Source of the DNA: Periplaneta americana
Lineage: Eukaryota > Arthropoda > Insecta > Blattodea > Blattidae
NCBI RefSeq assembly: GCF_040183065.1
Contig: NC_091123.1
Coordinates: 10,658,001 to 10,722,000, forward strand
Direction of reading: 5' to 3'
DNA: 64,000 nt
In this document: piece by piece, positions 32,128 through 42,939 of the stretch
Layout of the letters: the number at the start of each line of letters is the position of its first letter
How positions within the stretch are numbered: the first letter of the stretch is position 1
Position numbers and translations under genes: made by a program
The notes under the pieces: model-generated
Databases searched by the model: none
Told to the model about the DNA's origin: nothing
Seen by the model: only the letters and a program-made list of their open reading frames with translations

Positions 32128-32350
32128 TTTGGATAGTTCGCCACCTCCAGACATAAGGTGTTGGTGAAATAGTCGCAATTCTCCTTGCTGGGGGACTCAT
32201 CCCCTGTCGAGTGCTTCCTGTCGGGCACAGGTGGCCTGAGGGGTGCCGAGGGGTGTTTCCCCGGGGGCGGTCGACGGGGTTTACCTCCTCTGTGCGGAGG
32301 AGGTCCTCCCGGTCTCGGTGGTGGCGGAGGTGGAGGAGGAGGCACCATCT
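32128..32350 (-). CDS. spz3: spz3 coding exon 3 (Pro-rich region and first Cys pair)
   Basis: Acceptor TTCTATTGCAG; AG completes Glu-198. It encodes M199-V followed by nine Pro, RPGGPPPHRGGKPRRPPP, then SPSKENCDYFTNTLCLEV and ANYP. The conserved C256 and C264 block precedes the knot domain in Spz3. Donor AA|GTGAGT, phase 2. The TGA inside the donor would truncate an unspliced message right after Lys-272. The Pro tract is a CCN-coded homopolymer run. Confidence 0.93.
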
Positions 32351-32430
32351 CTGCAATAGAAGGAACTTAGTAACCTGTTCTGGACCACATACCATACAGT
32401 CCTGAGGTATGTGTGCTGCAGTTCGCTTAC

Positions 32431-32593
32431 CTGTCTGCACTTGAACGTTGCGGCGGTTGTGATTGGAAGGTGGAGGACGCAATGGGGCACCAGGCCTCGG
32501 TCTGGAGGGCGCCGTGGGGCGCGCGTTGGGGTTCATCATGATGCGTCGGTGAGGTCCCCCAGATATGACTCGTAGATGCCTGAGTTCCAGGGC
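32431..32593 (-). CDS. spz3: spz3 coding exon 2
   Basis: Acceptor TTTCTCTGTTGCAG, phase 0. It encodes ALELRHLRVISGGPHRRIMM and a basic, Pro-rich run through VQVQTG (residues 144-197). Donor ACAG|GTAAGC, phase 1, 80 bp from exon 3. It is rich in Arg, Pro and Asn and has no domain; it is part of the pro-region. Confidence 0.88.
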
Positions 32594-32854
32594 CTGCAAC
32601 AGAGAAATATCGAGCACTTCACATCAGAATTATTGTCGTTAAATTTGCTCTTCCTGAATAGAAGTAAAAGTGTGGGTCATGTGTCATTGATGTATGGTAT
32701 GGTACTTAAAGAACTCTTAACCGTGAAAGAGAGCTGTAGGCAAAATTTATCGTTCGTTCCTCGCCCACGTTGAATTTCGATTATGCATAACATTTATAGT
32801 TCAAATCGCAGTTAAGTAAATTGCCATAACTATTACTACTACTAAAAGTATTAA

Positions 32855-32960
32855 GGTCCACCGCTGTGCAGTAACGGTTAGCCTTCTTGGCCGTGAAACG
32901 AGAGGGCACGGGTTCATGTCCTGGTTGGGACAAGTTGGACCTTGGATTCATCTCGCCTTC
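32855..32960 (+). mobile_element. SINE family B head fragment
   Basis: CCACCGCTGTGCAGTAACGG and GCACGGGTTCATGTCCTGG match the family B head; most of the body is deleted, leaving GGACCTTGGATTCATCTCGC. Confidence 0.75.
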
Positions 32961-32984
32961 ATTAGTATTATTTCCATTAATCAT

Positions 32985-33480
32985 CATAACAGTTTATAGG
33001 TCTGCCAAGAGGACATGACGGACGTGGTCCCAGGATCTGTCTAAAGGCGGCATCTGTCTGCGGGAGCTGCACATATCCAGCGAAGCCGCAGGGGCTTTAA
33101 TAAGCGGACTGCGGGTGACCGGGGGAGTATAGCTCCTTGGACAGATGGCGCCTTGGTGAGTATTGGAATCGATGGCGACATGTTCTTCTGGTTGAGGATG
33201 CAGCAGATTCAGGCATATGAATTGCGAACAGATGTCATCGATCTGAGGAGGCCACAGAATAACATCATAGGCAGGCGGAGGATCAGATCTCCAGTCAGAA
33301 CTGGATGCTGTGGCTGAATGGATACAATGGCACCATGTAGTGACTCATCCGCTTGAAAGAAGCGATCCTAAGGACTTCAACAATCATTCCAACATAAGGG
33401 GATTGCACAATAAACCTAATTCTGTGGTGCTTGCTTGCGGGCCCTCCTCCGAAAAAAAATAGTGTATCTAAACATATTTA
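32985..33480 (+). repeat. Unclassified GC-richer repeat-like segment
   Basis: A segment of mixed composition (for example GGACATGACGGACGTGGTCC and GGTGACCGGGGGAGTATAGC) ending in a purine run before AT-rich DNA. It looks like part of a retroelement 3' region, but no protein motif is visible and no second copy is here. Confidence 0.35.
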
Positions 33481-33531
33481 ATTTTAATAAAATAACAGGA
33501 AGAACTGTGAAAACATAACATTGTCGTTTAA

Positions 33532-34461
33532 GGGGTTAGGTACAGCTTACAGCAGTAAAATTTTTGGAAATATTCAACATTTGTTTTCCCTCTATTATTG
33601 TATCTTGTACAGAAATGGAAATTAGTATGTGTAAAACACCGTCCTTCTGCTATATGAAAAAAATATTTTTAAGATTAAAAAAAATATAGGGGAGAGTCGG
33701 ACAGCGAGTAATATCGGACAGTGAGTTTCTTTCATCTACCACACGTTGATGGTACCTGATTGACATGGTTACGTTTCTGTGATGTCGCATAGAGAAACGT
33801 AACCATGTCATTCAGGTTCTACCATATGGTGGTAGATGAAAGAAACGCACTGTCCGATACTACCCGATGTCCGATACTACCCGACTCTCCCCTATATATA
33901 TTTTTTTTTTCGAAATTCAAAACAGTGGCAGTTCACTGTGCAATGATGAAGCGTTTCCCTCATAACTCATAACTTATTAACTTTTCATGTTCTCTCTCTT
34001 TTATTTTATTGCTGAAACTCATGTTTACAATATCATGCTCTTTCAACTACATTCCTCAATAAATAATATATTTTTTTTTTTATTTTGTGTTAGAAGAAAA
34101 AACTGATATGTGACCATTTTTTTAAATGAATTTATTTTTATCAGACAATCTTTCAAAGGTAGAGAAGTGATTTTCCATCATATTGTAGATATGACATACA
34201 TAAATACACACAAAAAATTTCATCACAGAATGTTGGATAGTTTCTGAGTTATGAGGGAAAAGCTTCATCACTACACAGTGGAATGAATTTTGAAGAAAAA
34301 AATGTAAATAATTTTTTTAATCGTAAAAATATTTTTTTTTCATATAGCAGAAGCGCAGTGTTTTACACATACTAATTTTCATTATTGTACAAGGTACAGT
34401 AATGAGGAAAAAAATATTGAATATTTCCAAAATTTTACTACTGTAAGCTGTACCTAACCCC
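33532..34461. mobile_element. TTAA-bounded foldback element 1, holding a nested MITE
   Basis: TTAA (33528-33531, 34462-34465) brackets GGGGTTAGGTACAGCTTACA and its reverse complement. The two arms (about 350 bp each) are near-complementary along their whole length. The element is about 726 bp once the nested MITE (33689-33892) is removed, close to the 714-bp copy at 48917. It sits inside or at the 3' end of a LINE-C copy. Confidence 0.88.
33689..33892. mobile_element. 204-bp hairpin MITE nested in foldback element 1
   Basis: Termini GGGGAGAGTCGG and CCGACTCTCCCC with TA on both sides. The arms are complementary over most of their length (GTTTCTTTCATCTACCA, CATGGTTACGTTTCT). The foldback copy at 49.06 kb is uninterrupted at the equivalent position, giving an empty-site comparison. 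Confidence 0.9.
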
Positions 34462-34465
34462 TTAA

Positions 34466-34718
34466 AACTATATTCTATTATCAATTTTATCAGTAATAGA
34501 GCTAAGCAATTAAGCAAATGAAATAACTGCCATTGGTAACGAGAACTAATTGATAAATTCTTCCTTAGTTTGTTCTTAAATTCGTTTGATGCCTGCCAGT
34601 CTCCGACATTACTCGGTAGGAAATTCTAAAGTCTAGGAACAATCACAGTGAAAGAAGATGAGTATGAGGATCTTCGGTGGGAGGGAATGGATAATATTGA
34701 GAAATCTTGTGATCGTGT
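34466..34718 (-). pseudogene. LINE-C C-terminal part (3' half, split by a hAT)
   Basis: Minus frame reads TRSQDFSILSIPSHRRSSYS then SSFTVIVPRL*NFLPSNV and NEFKNKLRKNLS. This is the end of a Jockey/CR1-like RT, homologous to the copy at 58.3 kb. It continues across the hAT from 36609 once one target duplication is removed. Confidence 0.82.
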
Positions 34719-35009
34719 GTCTAGATCAGCGGTGAGCAAAGCGGGTGTCGTGATTACATCGTGTAATCACAGACATTTAAACGGGTACGAGGAGTTTCCT
34801 GTAAATTGCTCTCATTCACTTACTGAAGACAAGCAGTGGCGGTATCATGTCGCTCTACAAACTCTGTCTCTACAAGCAGTAAGAGGTGGTTTCGTAAAGA
34901 ATAAGAAGGAGAACTTTTTTGTTGTTCTGTCGGACAAAATGTAATATGTTCACTTTGCTCTACGGTTCTATTAGTAGTATATAGAAACATTAATTGCCAC
35001 GCTGAATAA

Positions 35010-35010
35010 T

Positions 35011-35063
<53 letters not shown>

Positions 35064-35078
35064 TAATTAATTAATTAA
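35010..35078. repeat. (TTA)n and (ATTA)n microsatellite
   Basis: A TTA array followed by ATTAATTAATTA just before the 5' end of LINE-D. Confidence 0.95.
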
Positions 35079-35900
35079 CAGAACGGATTGCGTAAAAGAT
35101 TTGGGAATATTCTTTGACAGTAAATTGTATTTTCATAGTCACGTTGATTACATTTACAATCACGCAATCAGAATGCTAGGAATAATACGGTCAATAACTT
35201 ATTCTTTTTCCACACCCGATTCTCTTTTAATGCTATACTATACATTGGTGCGATCGAAACTCGAATATGCATCTGTAGTTTGGAACTCGATTACAACTAC
35301 GGACTCGGCTAAATTAGAAAATATACAAAGAAAATTTATATCCTTATGTTCATTCAGATTTCTGCCCATTAATTCCGGGTATAGTTATGAGAGAAAATGT
35401 GAATATTTTAATTGTCAAAATCTATATGCTAGACGCCATGAGCTAGATTATCTGTTCTTTTGTAAAGTCCTCAAAGGTGATATATCCTGTGACTCTTTCT
35501 TAAACAATATTACCTTACGTATTCCAACAAAAGATATGAGAGCCCACAAACTTTTCTATATTAGAAATTCGAAATTTCTTTCACCAGTCTCCAGATGCAT
35601 TAAAAATGCCAACATGCATAGCTGCGAATTCGATCCCTTCAATGTATAGACTTTGTTTGCTCTTGGCAACGATTTATCATTTATGTATTCTTTTAGGCAT
35701 TATACTCAATTAACATTGTCTCATAGTATTCTTAGTTATCCATTCATCGTCATTATTGTAATTGTAATTATATTTATGTGTAATAATTATTTTTGTTTTA
35801 TGTTTTTGTTATATTTGTGCTGAACTGTAATTGGCCACTGGCTGTTGTACAGCACATTAAATAAATAAATAAAATAAATAAATAAATAAATAAATAAAAA
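35079..35900 (+). pseudogene. LINE-D: Jockey-like RT C-terminus with 3' UTR and tail
   Basis: An open frame of about 185 codons reads DCVKDLGIFFDSKLYFHSHV, LLMLYYTLVRSKLEYASVVW, NSITTTDSAKLENIQRKFIS and RIPTKDMRAHKLFYIRNSKF to a stop at 35649. It is the thumb/connection part of a Jockey-like reverse transcriptase. A 3' UTR ends TACAGCACATTAAATAAATA and further AAATA repeats. It is 5'-truncated but little decayed, suggesting a young insertion. Confidence 0.88.
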
Positions 35901-36608
35901 TTGTTATTACTGGCCACTAAGTATGTGTTTCTATAATTCTTCTGTACGTACATGAATATCTTCTCCCTAGAGTGATAAATTTATTAGGTTTTATCTCAAT
36001 TTTAATCTTTAGATGAGGGTAACTATTTATTGGTTATTCATTTAATAATAATATTGCAGAAAAACTGATTCAATATTATGTGCCAACGGACTGTTAAACG
36101 CCAGAAATTGACATGATTGTCTTAAATCATAGCCAGGAAGAGAAATAGGAGATAAATACGAGTAAATGTAAGAAAGTCAGCTGCTTAATGGGGTTTGAAA
36201 TATTTCGTGCTCTAAAACCTTTTAATAGAACAAAATTTAAAAAAAGAGTAATGATTAAAATAGCTAAAATAACTTGTCCATAAGAAGTTTTTATTTTGAA
36301 AAACTACGAATTTCTCGATCAAGTATCGAGAGAAGAATTTAGAAAATTCCTGATTATATATTTTTTTCTTTGTTTATATTCAAGAGGAAGGTTAAAAAAA
36401 GAAGCACTGGCTCTTGATGACAGCAGTGACATTACTGATACAGCAAAGCTTGAGATTTTTATCCGCGGGATTGATCAAGATGTTAGTACAGGAACCGCCA
36501 CTGGTTGCAGTTTTCAAGCCAAGTACCTTTCCTCCGTCTCCTTACTTCATACGCTGTCTGTCGCTTGTAATCACTGCAGCTCGAGTTTTGGTCACCGCTG
36601 GTTTAGAT

Positions 36609-36860
36609 TATGCTGGGTAGATAAATTTTGAAAGCAGGACGCGAGATAGAAGTGGAGAAATGCAGTGTATGAAAGAGGAGGGAAAGGCAGAGGGTTTTTC
36701 TAAGATTTTGTAGACGGAGCCGGGACAACATTTCGAGAGATTGTGTAGCATGATCAGCCCGGCAAATGTTGCAAACGAAACGGACCCACAATATTTTATG
36801 AAGAAATTGCGGTCTCTGCGCCAAAGTAAATAAGATTTTACTCCACATAACCAGCTTATA
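36609..36860 (-). pseudogene. LINE-C C-terminal part (5' half, split by a hAT)
   Basis: Minus frames give CGVKSYLLW, VRFVCNICRADHATQSLEML and SRLRLQNLRKTLCLSLLFHT. These align in order with VRYVCNIRRYDHLSP and LRLKERKTLYSLSLLFR of the copy at 58.5 kb. The reading resumes beyond the hAT at 34718. Confidence 0.78.
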
Positions 36861-37752
36861 GAACGCACAGAGGGAGTAATTATTTGAAATGCATGAAGGC
36901 TTAGTTTTTTTTTTTTTTAATTTCGCCTTCTTCGGACCGACCTAGAAACAAGGTCTCTCCAGTAGAAATCCATTTAGCTGCAATTAGACAAAGCGTCTCA
37001 GCTTTCTATGTAGAACAGGTTTATCTGCTAGCTAGACGAGATCCAAGCATTACCGCCCACCCGTTTTGTGTATTAAAATGGTAATTTGAAGAACATCACC
37101 AATTAGGCGGATTCTCACGTTCGTATCTCGCCTGGGTGAACCCCATTGTTGCGTGACCATGTGAACGATGTCGCGCCGCGCCGAGGGCCACAAGTTCACG
37201 ACCGGAGAACCGTTCGTTGTCTGTCTCTGTGTGCGTGGCTCGAATTACATATACGGCTCAGGTCCTTGCTTCAAACCCGGAAGCAGGGCTTCTCGCTCTG
37301 ACCTCTATTCAACGAAATCTCCCATCTGTAATGATTATTAAGCGATAATTCATCATTATTGTCATCACGATCACCGTAAGAAGATTCCGTGTTATTTAGT
37401 GCTGTCGCAAAATAAAAAAAAATGAATGTTCATTTTTCCATCCGTCTTCGTTTGAGTCTTCCCCGTTAGGTCTATAGTGAGAGGCAGTTTTGGGTGATCG
37501 ATCATCGTTCACCCTGTCAGCATGTCGGAGGCAATTCTACTGCTACTCCTATGTCATCTATTAAGTGTTCAACTCTCAATTATCCTTTATGTGGAAGCTG
37601 CCTGTAGAGGATACCTCAACTGGTTATAGAGGTCATATTTTTTATTTAAAATCCAAATTGCGCTCCCATATTGCAGCGACTATTAAGTCTAAGTTTTATG
37701 CTGGTCTGCTCAATACACAAGTGATTCCTACGTTTTGGATTCGTTGATTATA
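36861..37752. other. Unassigned intron 1 sequence; GC-richer patch 37130-37320
   Basis: A stretch of higher GC and CpG (GATGTCGCGCCGCGCCGAGG) has no match elsewhere in the window and no obvious repeat hallmark. It could be an unrecognised regulatory segment or an old element. Confidence 0.35.
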
Positions 37753-37754
37753 GT

Positions 37755-38560
37755 ACAGGGTGAATCAAAAGTCTGGAACCATATACAGTAAATATCTTTT
37801 ATATGCTTGATTTTCGATTACTGTAGGTGTTACCAGAATTTGTAGGACCAAATGCTCTACCAGTGACACATTCGATTCTAGCCCTCAGCTATCTCAAAAG
37901 GCAACGTTTTGAATGCAAATTTGAAGTTTTAAATGGAAAGGGGGTCATGTAGGTATTCAAAATCATATGAAATTTTCTGAGAAAAACAATCTAATCATTT
38001 TCAAGTTATTTAAAGATAACTGCAATAATGAGACAAACATTAGTTATTGATCTACAGATATTTTGTAACATGGTACGGTACTAAGGAGGCTTTGGAAAAG
38101 ATGTTTTTATGCAATTCTGGTAATTAACTTTTCCTTCTTTACTGTTTGGTTAACCTCTGACAGTTTCAATGCATTGTTGTGATTATTTGAAGCATTCCTG
38201 TAACAAATTTCTTGATTTTCGTGATGGCATTATCGAAAGAGGAAAGAATTGATATCATTCTTCATTCTGGTAGGTTAAGCCACAGAAATGTTGCAGCAGA
38301 CTGGACGAACAGTTCCCTGGACATTAGATTGGTCGACGTGGACCAGTAGAATGGCCGGCTAGGACTCCAGATTTAACACCCCATTATTTTTTCTTTTGGG
38401 GTTACATAAAGAGCTTGGTAGGATGAAGATAAAATTGAGAATGTGGAACATTTAAAGAACCGTATCATTGAAGCCTGTGCTAAAGTCACCCCGGAAATGT
38501 TACAAAATGTTCTATCCACATTCTCAATTTTCTCTTCATATATCAAGCTCTGTACATCTG
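37755..38560 (+). pseudogene. Tc1/mariner-superfamily transposase remnant
   Basis: A TA-flanked start CAGGGTGAATCAAAAGTCTG is followed at 38224 by MALSKEERIDIILHSGRLSH and RNVAADWT, an N-terminal helix-turn-helix. A jump then leads to the C-terminal part (RLGLQI*HPIIFSFGVT, IENVEHLKNRIIEACAKVTP, EMLQNVLSTF). The central catalytic region is deleted and stops are present. The right terminus was not found. Confidence 0.72.
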
Positions 38561-39003
38561 TAAGCGTCCACCTGAGAGTCGTAAAGCACGGTTGCTAGGA
38601 TACCGAGTAAGCCATCCGTGACCTTAATATACTTTATCTGTGACAGCTGAACCGAGAAGGAAAGTTGCTGAGTTGCTCTTGTCGGGTAACACCTCCAGCA
38701 GCCAAAAATCGGTCCTCTGTACTGGACTGCATAAAAACGTCACGCCACAGTGAATGCTCAACAGGCGAGTCAACCCGATGGTACAACGTTACATGTTATA
38801 TCTCATTGTAATTCTTTACATAGGCTACACTGCAAGATGGTGATCAGGTACTATTAACGAGCAAGGAATTCGGTAAGTTGGTCAACCAGTTTTGAAGGTT
38901 TCGGCTGGAATAACTTGCGTTAGGACGTAGAACAAGTTGTGTTTACATCGTGCCCGCCCGTTCCCGAGTTCACTTCAAGTACCGGTACTTCATTCCAAAC
39001 ATC
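38561..39003. other. Unassigned intron 1 sequence
   Basis: Mixed composition, no recognised element or exon. Confidence 0.4.
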
Positions 39004-39014
39004 GTCTTTATTAC

Positions 39015-39070
<56 letters not shown>

Positions 39071-39765
39071 GGTCTATTACTGCTATTAATAGGCCTAATA
39101 TTGTTATTTTTATTATCATCATTGGTACTATTATTAGGTCTATTACTGTTATTAATAGGCCTATAATTATTGTTGTTATTATTATTATCATCATCATTGC
39201 TACTATTATTATTAGGTCTATTACTGTTATTAATAGGCCTATTATTGTTACTATTATTATCATTAGTATTATTAGGTCTATTAATGCTATCAATAGGCCT
39301 ATTATTGTTATTATTATTATCATCATCATTGGTACTATTATTATTAGGTCTATTACTGTTATTAATAGGCCTATTATTATTTTTATTATTATCATCATCA
39401 TTGGTACTATTATTATTAGGTCTATTACTGTTATTAATAGGCCTATTGTTATTGTTATTATTATCATCATCATTGTTACTATTATTATTAGGTCTATTAC
39501 TGTTATTAATAGGCCTATTATTGTTATTATTATCATTATCATTAGTATTATTAGGTCTATTATTGCTATTAATAGGCCTATTGTTATTATTATTATCATC
39601 ATTGGTACTATTATTAGGTCTATTATTGCTATTAATAGGCCTATTGTTGTTATTATTATCATCATTGGTACTATTATTATTAGGTCTATTAAAGTTAATA
39701 GGCCTATTATTGTTATTATTATTATTATTACTGGTACTACTACTACTACTACTACTAGTTTCTCG
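39004..39765. repeat. Minisatellite built on a TAATAGGCCTATTA palindrome in TTA/ATC repeats
   Basis: Ten AGGCCT cores at 39091, 39157, 39235, 39295, 39367, 39439, 39511, 39574, 39637 and 39700 are spaced 60-78 bp apart, every spacing a multiple of three. Each unit also has TTAGGTCTATTA and an (ATT/ATC)n run of variable length. Open frames on both strands follow from the triplet structure and are not genes. Confidence 0.95.
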
Positions 39766-41655
39766 TTAGAGAATTGTGATGCTGCAGAAAAAATTTACTT
39801 TGTGATTTTCGTGGAATTATTTATTACTTCAAATATGATTTTATGGTGATCATTTTACCCTGATTGTGGTGATCGAAATAGTTTAATTTCGGTGAATATT
39901 TTGTAAAAAAACACAATTTCGCGCATATTTCGCACCGAAAAGAAACTTAAAAAAATAATAAAATAACATTTTTTTAATAATTATTATTGCACCAATCTCT
40001 TTGAAACTAACAGAAAATTGTTTGCATTATCAATTAAATTCATAATTCAATTTCATTTGACTGTTAGAGATGAAGCACTGCGGGAAAGAAAATGACGAAA
40101 TGACCGTTGTTTGCTCGCGCTGCTCTCTGGAAGTAGTCCCTGAAACTATGCGCACATGGTTGCCAGATACTACACATTATGCAATACTGAACGATCAAAT
40201 ATGTAGAAATATTCATGTAGGACAGTGATGTCAAAGCAAGCTCATTTTTCTGACCTTGATGTCGTGCGCGGGCAGCAAGCGCTAAGTATGGAAAGACGAA
40301 GGGTTGTGTATGTGAATAAGCAACCTGTTGGATTAAGAAAACAGTGGTGAACAAACTTCAAACGGAACGTGAAATTTTATGTCTTTATTTTTATATGGCT
40401 TCTTTCTGTTTAATATTATCTATATTGTCTGTAAAACAAAAGTACTAACACTGATTTCTTAATATTTCACTTGTGTTTTAAATCTTAATAACATAATAGA
40501 AGGAATATTCACTTAAATTCCATAGTAGTATAATATTATACTGTATTAAGTGGATGAAACACATCATTCATAAAGAAAGTGATATTCCAAAGAAAGAGAT
40601 TGAGTATGACATGATAAGTTGGAATTTACATTGATGGTATCTTGAGCCTTACAAAAGTAATCAATAAACTAATCAAAACAATATTACAGTACAAAGCAAA
40701 GTTACTTAGGTACTGTATCTGTTTTAAGTGTAACTAATATTACATAACAAAACTCTTATCGCATTATGCTTTTAAGGTGACATTTGTGAGCAACTTCCTA
40801 TCATCAGAATATTAAATTATTTTCTCGAAATCTGCTGAAGCTATAGAGCTGACATTTTTACAACACATGGGCACGTATCTTTTGCTTATGATGTAACAGT
40901 AGTTGCTTTGTTAATTCATTTCCTGACAAACAATTTCCATGCGAATATTTTCAAAATTTTTAATACACTATCTTGAGTAATACGTATATAGGGTATATTA
41001 GATTTACGAAAACATTCTGTAAGGCTACTAAATAAATAGATCTATTCCTGAAAATTTCACTTTTCTATACGAAAAGTTGAGAAAATATTTCTTCTGAATA
41101 AAAAAATCAAACTTGTGAAAAATGAACATTAGAATTAAAACTTACATTATTATAATGCACTTATACTTCTCAGGCAAATCTAAAAATTAACATGGATACA
41201 GTTTTAATAAGTTCTCTTCCCTTTATCTATTGAATCAGTGCTGGTCATCCCTGAATATAGCTCGACCAAGCGGAATGTACCACCTCTTTCGTCTGTCTCT
41301 TTCCTTTCCGCTGTAAAGCGCTCAGGCTCTCCTGAGCTCTAAAGCGCGCGCTTGCTCGTATGGGCATCAATTGATATGCCTGATGTAGGATTTCAAAACG
41401 AAGGAAATTTTCACGTTTTATTTGGAAGAGAGTCATTTTTCATGCGAATTTCTGCATAAAAACTGTTCTCTTCTTAAAAATATCGTAATTATGAAGTAAT
41501 TTCGTGGATTTCTATCAATCTCACTAAAATTCGCGGATATCTTTCACTTAATTTTGAAGTTTCATTAAGGCATTTGCATTTTACATTTTACTCTTGGCCT
41601 GTAACGTTTTCTTACAATAGCGCAGTCAGTCATTTTAATACGCAGCATTGATGTA
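39766..41655. other. Unassigned intron 1 sequence
   Basis: Mostly AT-rich. GC-richer patches at 40080-40340 and 41230-41370 have hAT-like edges (CAGTGATGTCAAAGC, and CAGGGATGACCAGC in reverse). I found no matching 8-bp duplication, so no element is called. Confidence 0.35.
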
Positions 41656-42925
41656 GGGTAAACGCGGGTGAATCGGATTGGAGGACGAATCGGATCAGTT
41701 AATATAAATTGCTGGTCCTAGAGTGCGCTAGTGAGTTCTTGCTGATACCATCCTCTGAAGTCAAAGAATGCTAGTATTTGAGTTCGATGATCATAATAAG
41801 TTGGCGTGTGTACGACGTGCTGGTGATAAATAGACTACTTTTTATAAGTTTGAAGTACGTAGATGCTCTGAATTTGCCATTTTGTTATTTTTAGCTCTGG
41901 ATTAAACAATTTTTTGAACACACATTATTAAAACTTACGCAACAAGTTATGTAGTAGGAAAGAACAGTCTGTCTTGATTCTATAACCTCACCTGATGTTC
42001 TCATTTATTTGCCGCCAGTGCTGCCAATTTGCAAATATGTATTTCTGTGCATGTGCGGGCGAAACAGATCAGTGAATGGCGGGTAGTTTGAATTGCTTAT
42101 TTTATATAGAAATGACAATATTGTTTTTCTTTTTAAATTCCGGATGGGTAGACTTCAGCACGAGGAAGACCCAGACAAATTGCTTGTCTTCTCACTTCAC
42201 CAGAGAACATAGCACAAATGAAGAAAAAGCAAAAATTAAAAAAACGAGAAGATAAATAGTAAGAAAGAATGCAGAATGAACAGAAAAAATGTGCAAAGAG
42301 AAAGTGAGGACATGATTGAGATTAACGATAGTGATGATGATGATGATGATGATGAGGAGGAGGAGGAGGAGGAGGAGGAGGATGAGGATGAGGATGTGGT
42401 TGTAGAAATAGACAATGAAGGGAGTGATGACATTTGCCAATTTTGTATGTTGAAATATTCTGATCCCAAGTCTGTGAAGAAAGGAGAATGGATCCAATGG
42501 ATCCAACGTAAGGGTGAATGGTACCACGAGGTGTGTGTGGGAGCTAAGGGGAGAAAGGCGTTTATCTGTGGAAAATGTGTTTGAAAACAGAGAAACTAAG
42601 AAATGTGATTTTGCTATTACTGAGCTTCTAATTTTGTATCTTATAGCATGAATAATAAGTTTCCACTGCTTTTTCTTTCAATCCGATTCACCCGCAATAC
42701 CAATCCTATTCACCCGCCACTGGAGGATGATTCGGATCAATTTTAACAACCAATTAAATTGAAGAAAAATAAAACATAATAACTATTTCTGACAGGCTGT
42801 TGCGTCAGACTTAAAGTTAATGAAATTATCTTTCAGCGGACAGTAAGAGACGCAAGAATTAACAGCGTATTACCACTTTTATTTATAGTTATTTTAAAAA
42901 TGATCCGATTCACCCGCGTTGACCC
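41656..42925. mobile_element. pogo/Tc1-type transposon at the start of spz3 intron 1
   Basis: Termini share GGGTnAACGCGGGTGAATCG and are flanked by TA (41654-41655, 42926-42927). The motif ATTCACCCG recurs near the right end at about 42687, 42707 and 42910, as subterminal repeats. The only coding remnant is a C-terminal segment at 42276-42584. The right boundary lies 12 bp inside intron 1 from the exon 1 splice donor. Confidence 0.88.
42276..42584 (+). pseudogene. Transposase C-terminal remnant with broken PHD-like finger
   Basis: A 102-codon frame reads MIEINDSDDDDDDD, a Glu run, EIDNEGSDDICQFC, KKGEWIQW, GEWYHEVCVGAKG and FICGKCV. The acidic stretch followed by CxxC...WxHxxC...CxxC resembles the C-terminal tail of pogo/tigger-type (DDE-1) transposases. 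The central CxxC of the finger is lost, and the DDE and CENP-B-like domains are missing. It lies within the element at 41656-42925. Confidence 0.7.
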
Positions 42926-42939
42926 TATACGGCACTCAC

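Larger units (their letters stand above)
34727..36600. mobile_element. Non-autonomous hAT element inserted in LINE-C
   Basis: Termini CAGCGGTGAGCAAAGC and, on the other strand, CAGCGGTGACCAAAAC, each with a nearby TGATTACA. The flanking octamers GTCTAGAT (34719-34726) and GTTTAGAT (36601-36608) differ by one base and form the 8-bp duplication of hAT elements. LINE-C reads through without it. No transposase is legible; LINE-D has inserted inside. Confidence 0.85.

Noticed and set aside
39004-39765. CRISPR-like regular repeat spacing
   Set aside because: Eukaryotic minisatellite: the spacers are themselves simple repeats and no cas genes exist in this context.
38939-39849. Reading frames of about 200-300 codons with Ile/Leu runs and RSITVINRP repeats
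   Set aside because: All are products of a triplet-based minisatellite and are open on both strands at once.
40221-41257. Possible hAT element with CAGTGATGTCAAAGC and CAGGGATGACCAGC edges
   Set aside because: The adjoining octamers do not match and the subterminal parts are not complementary.
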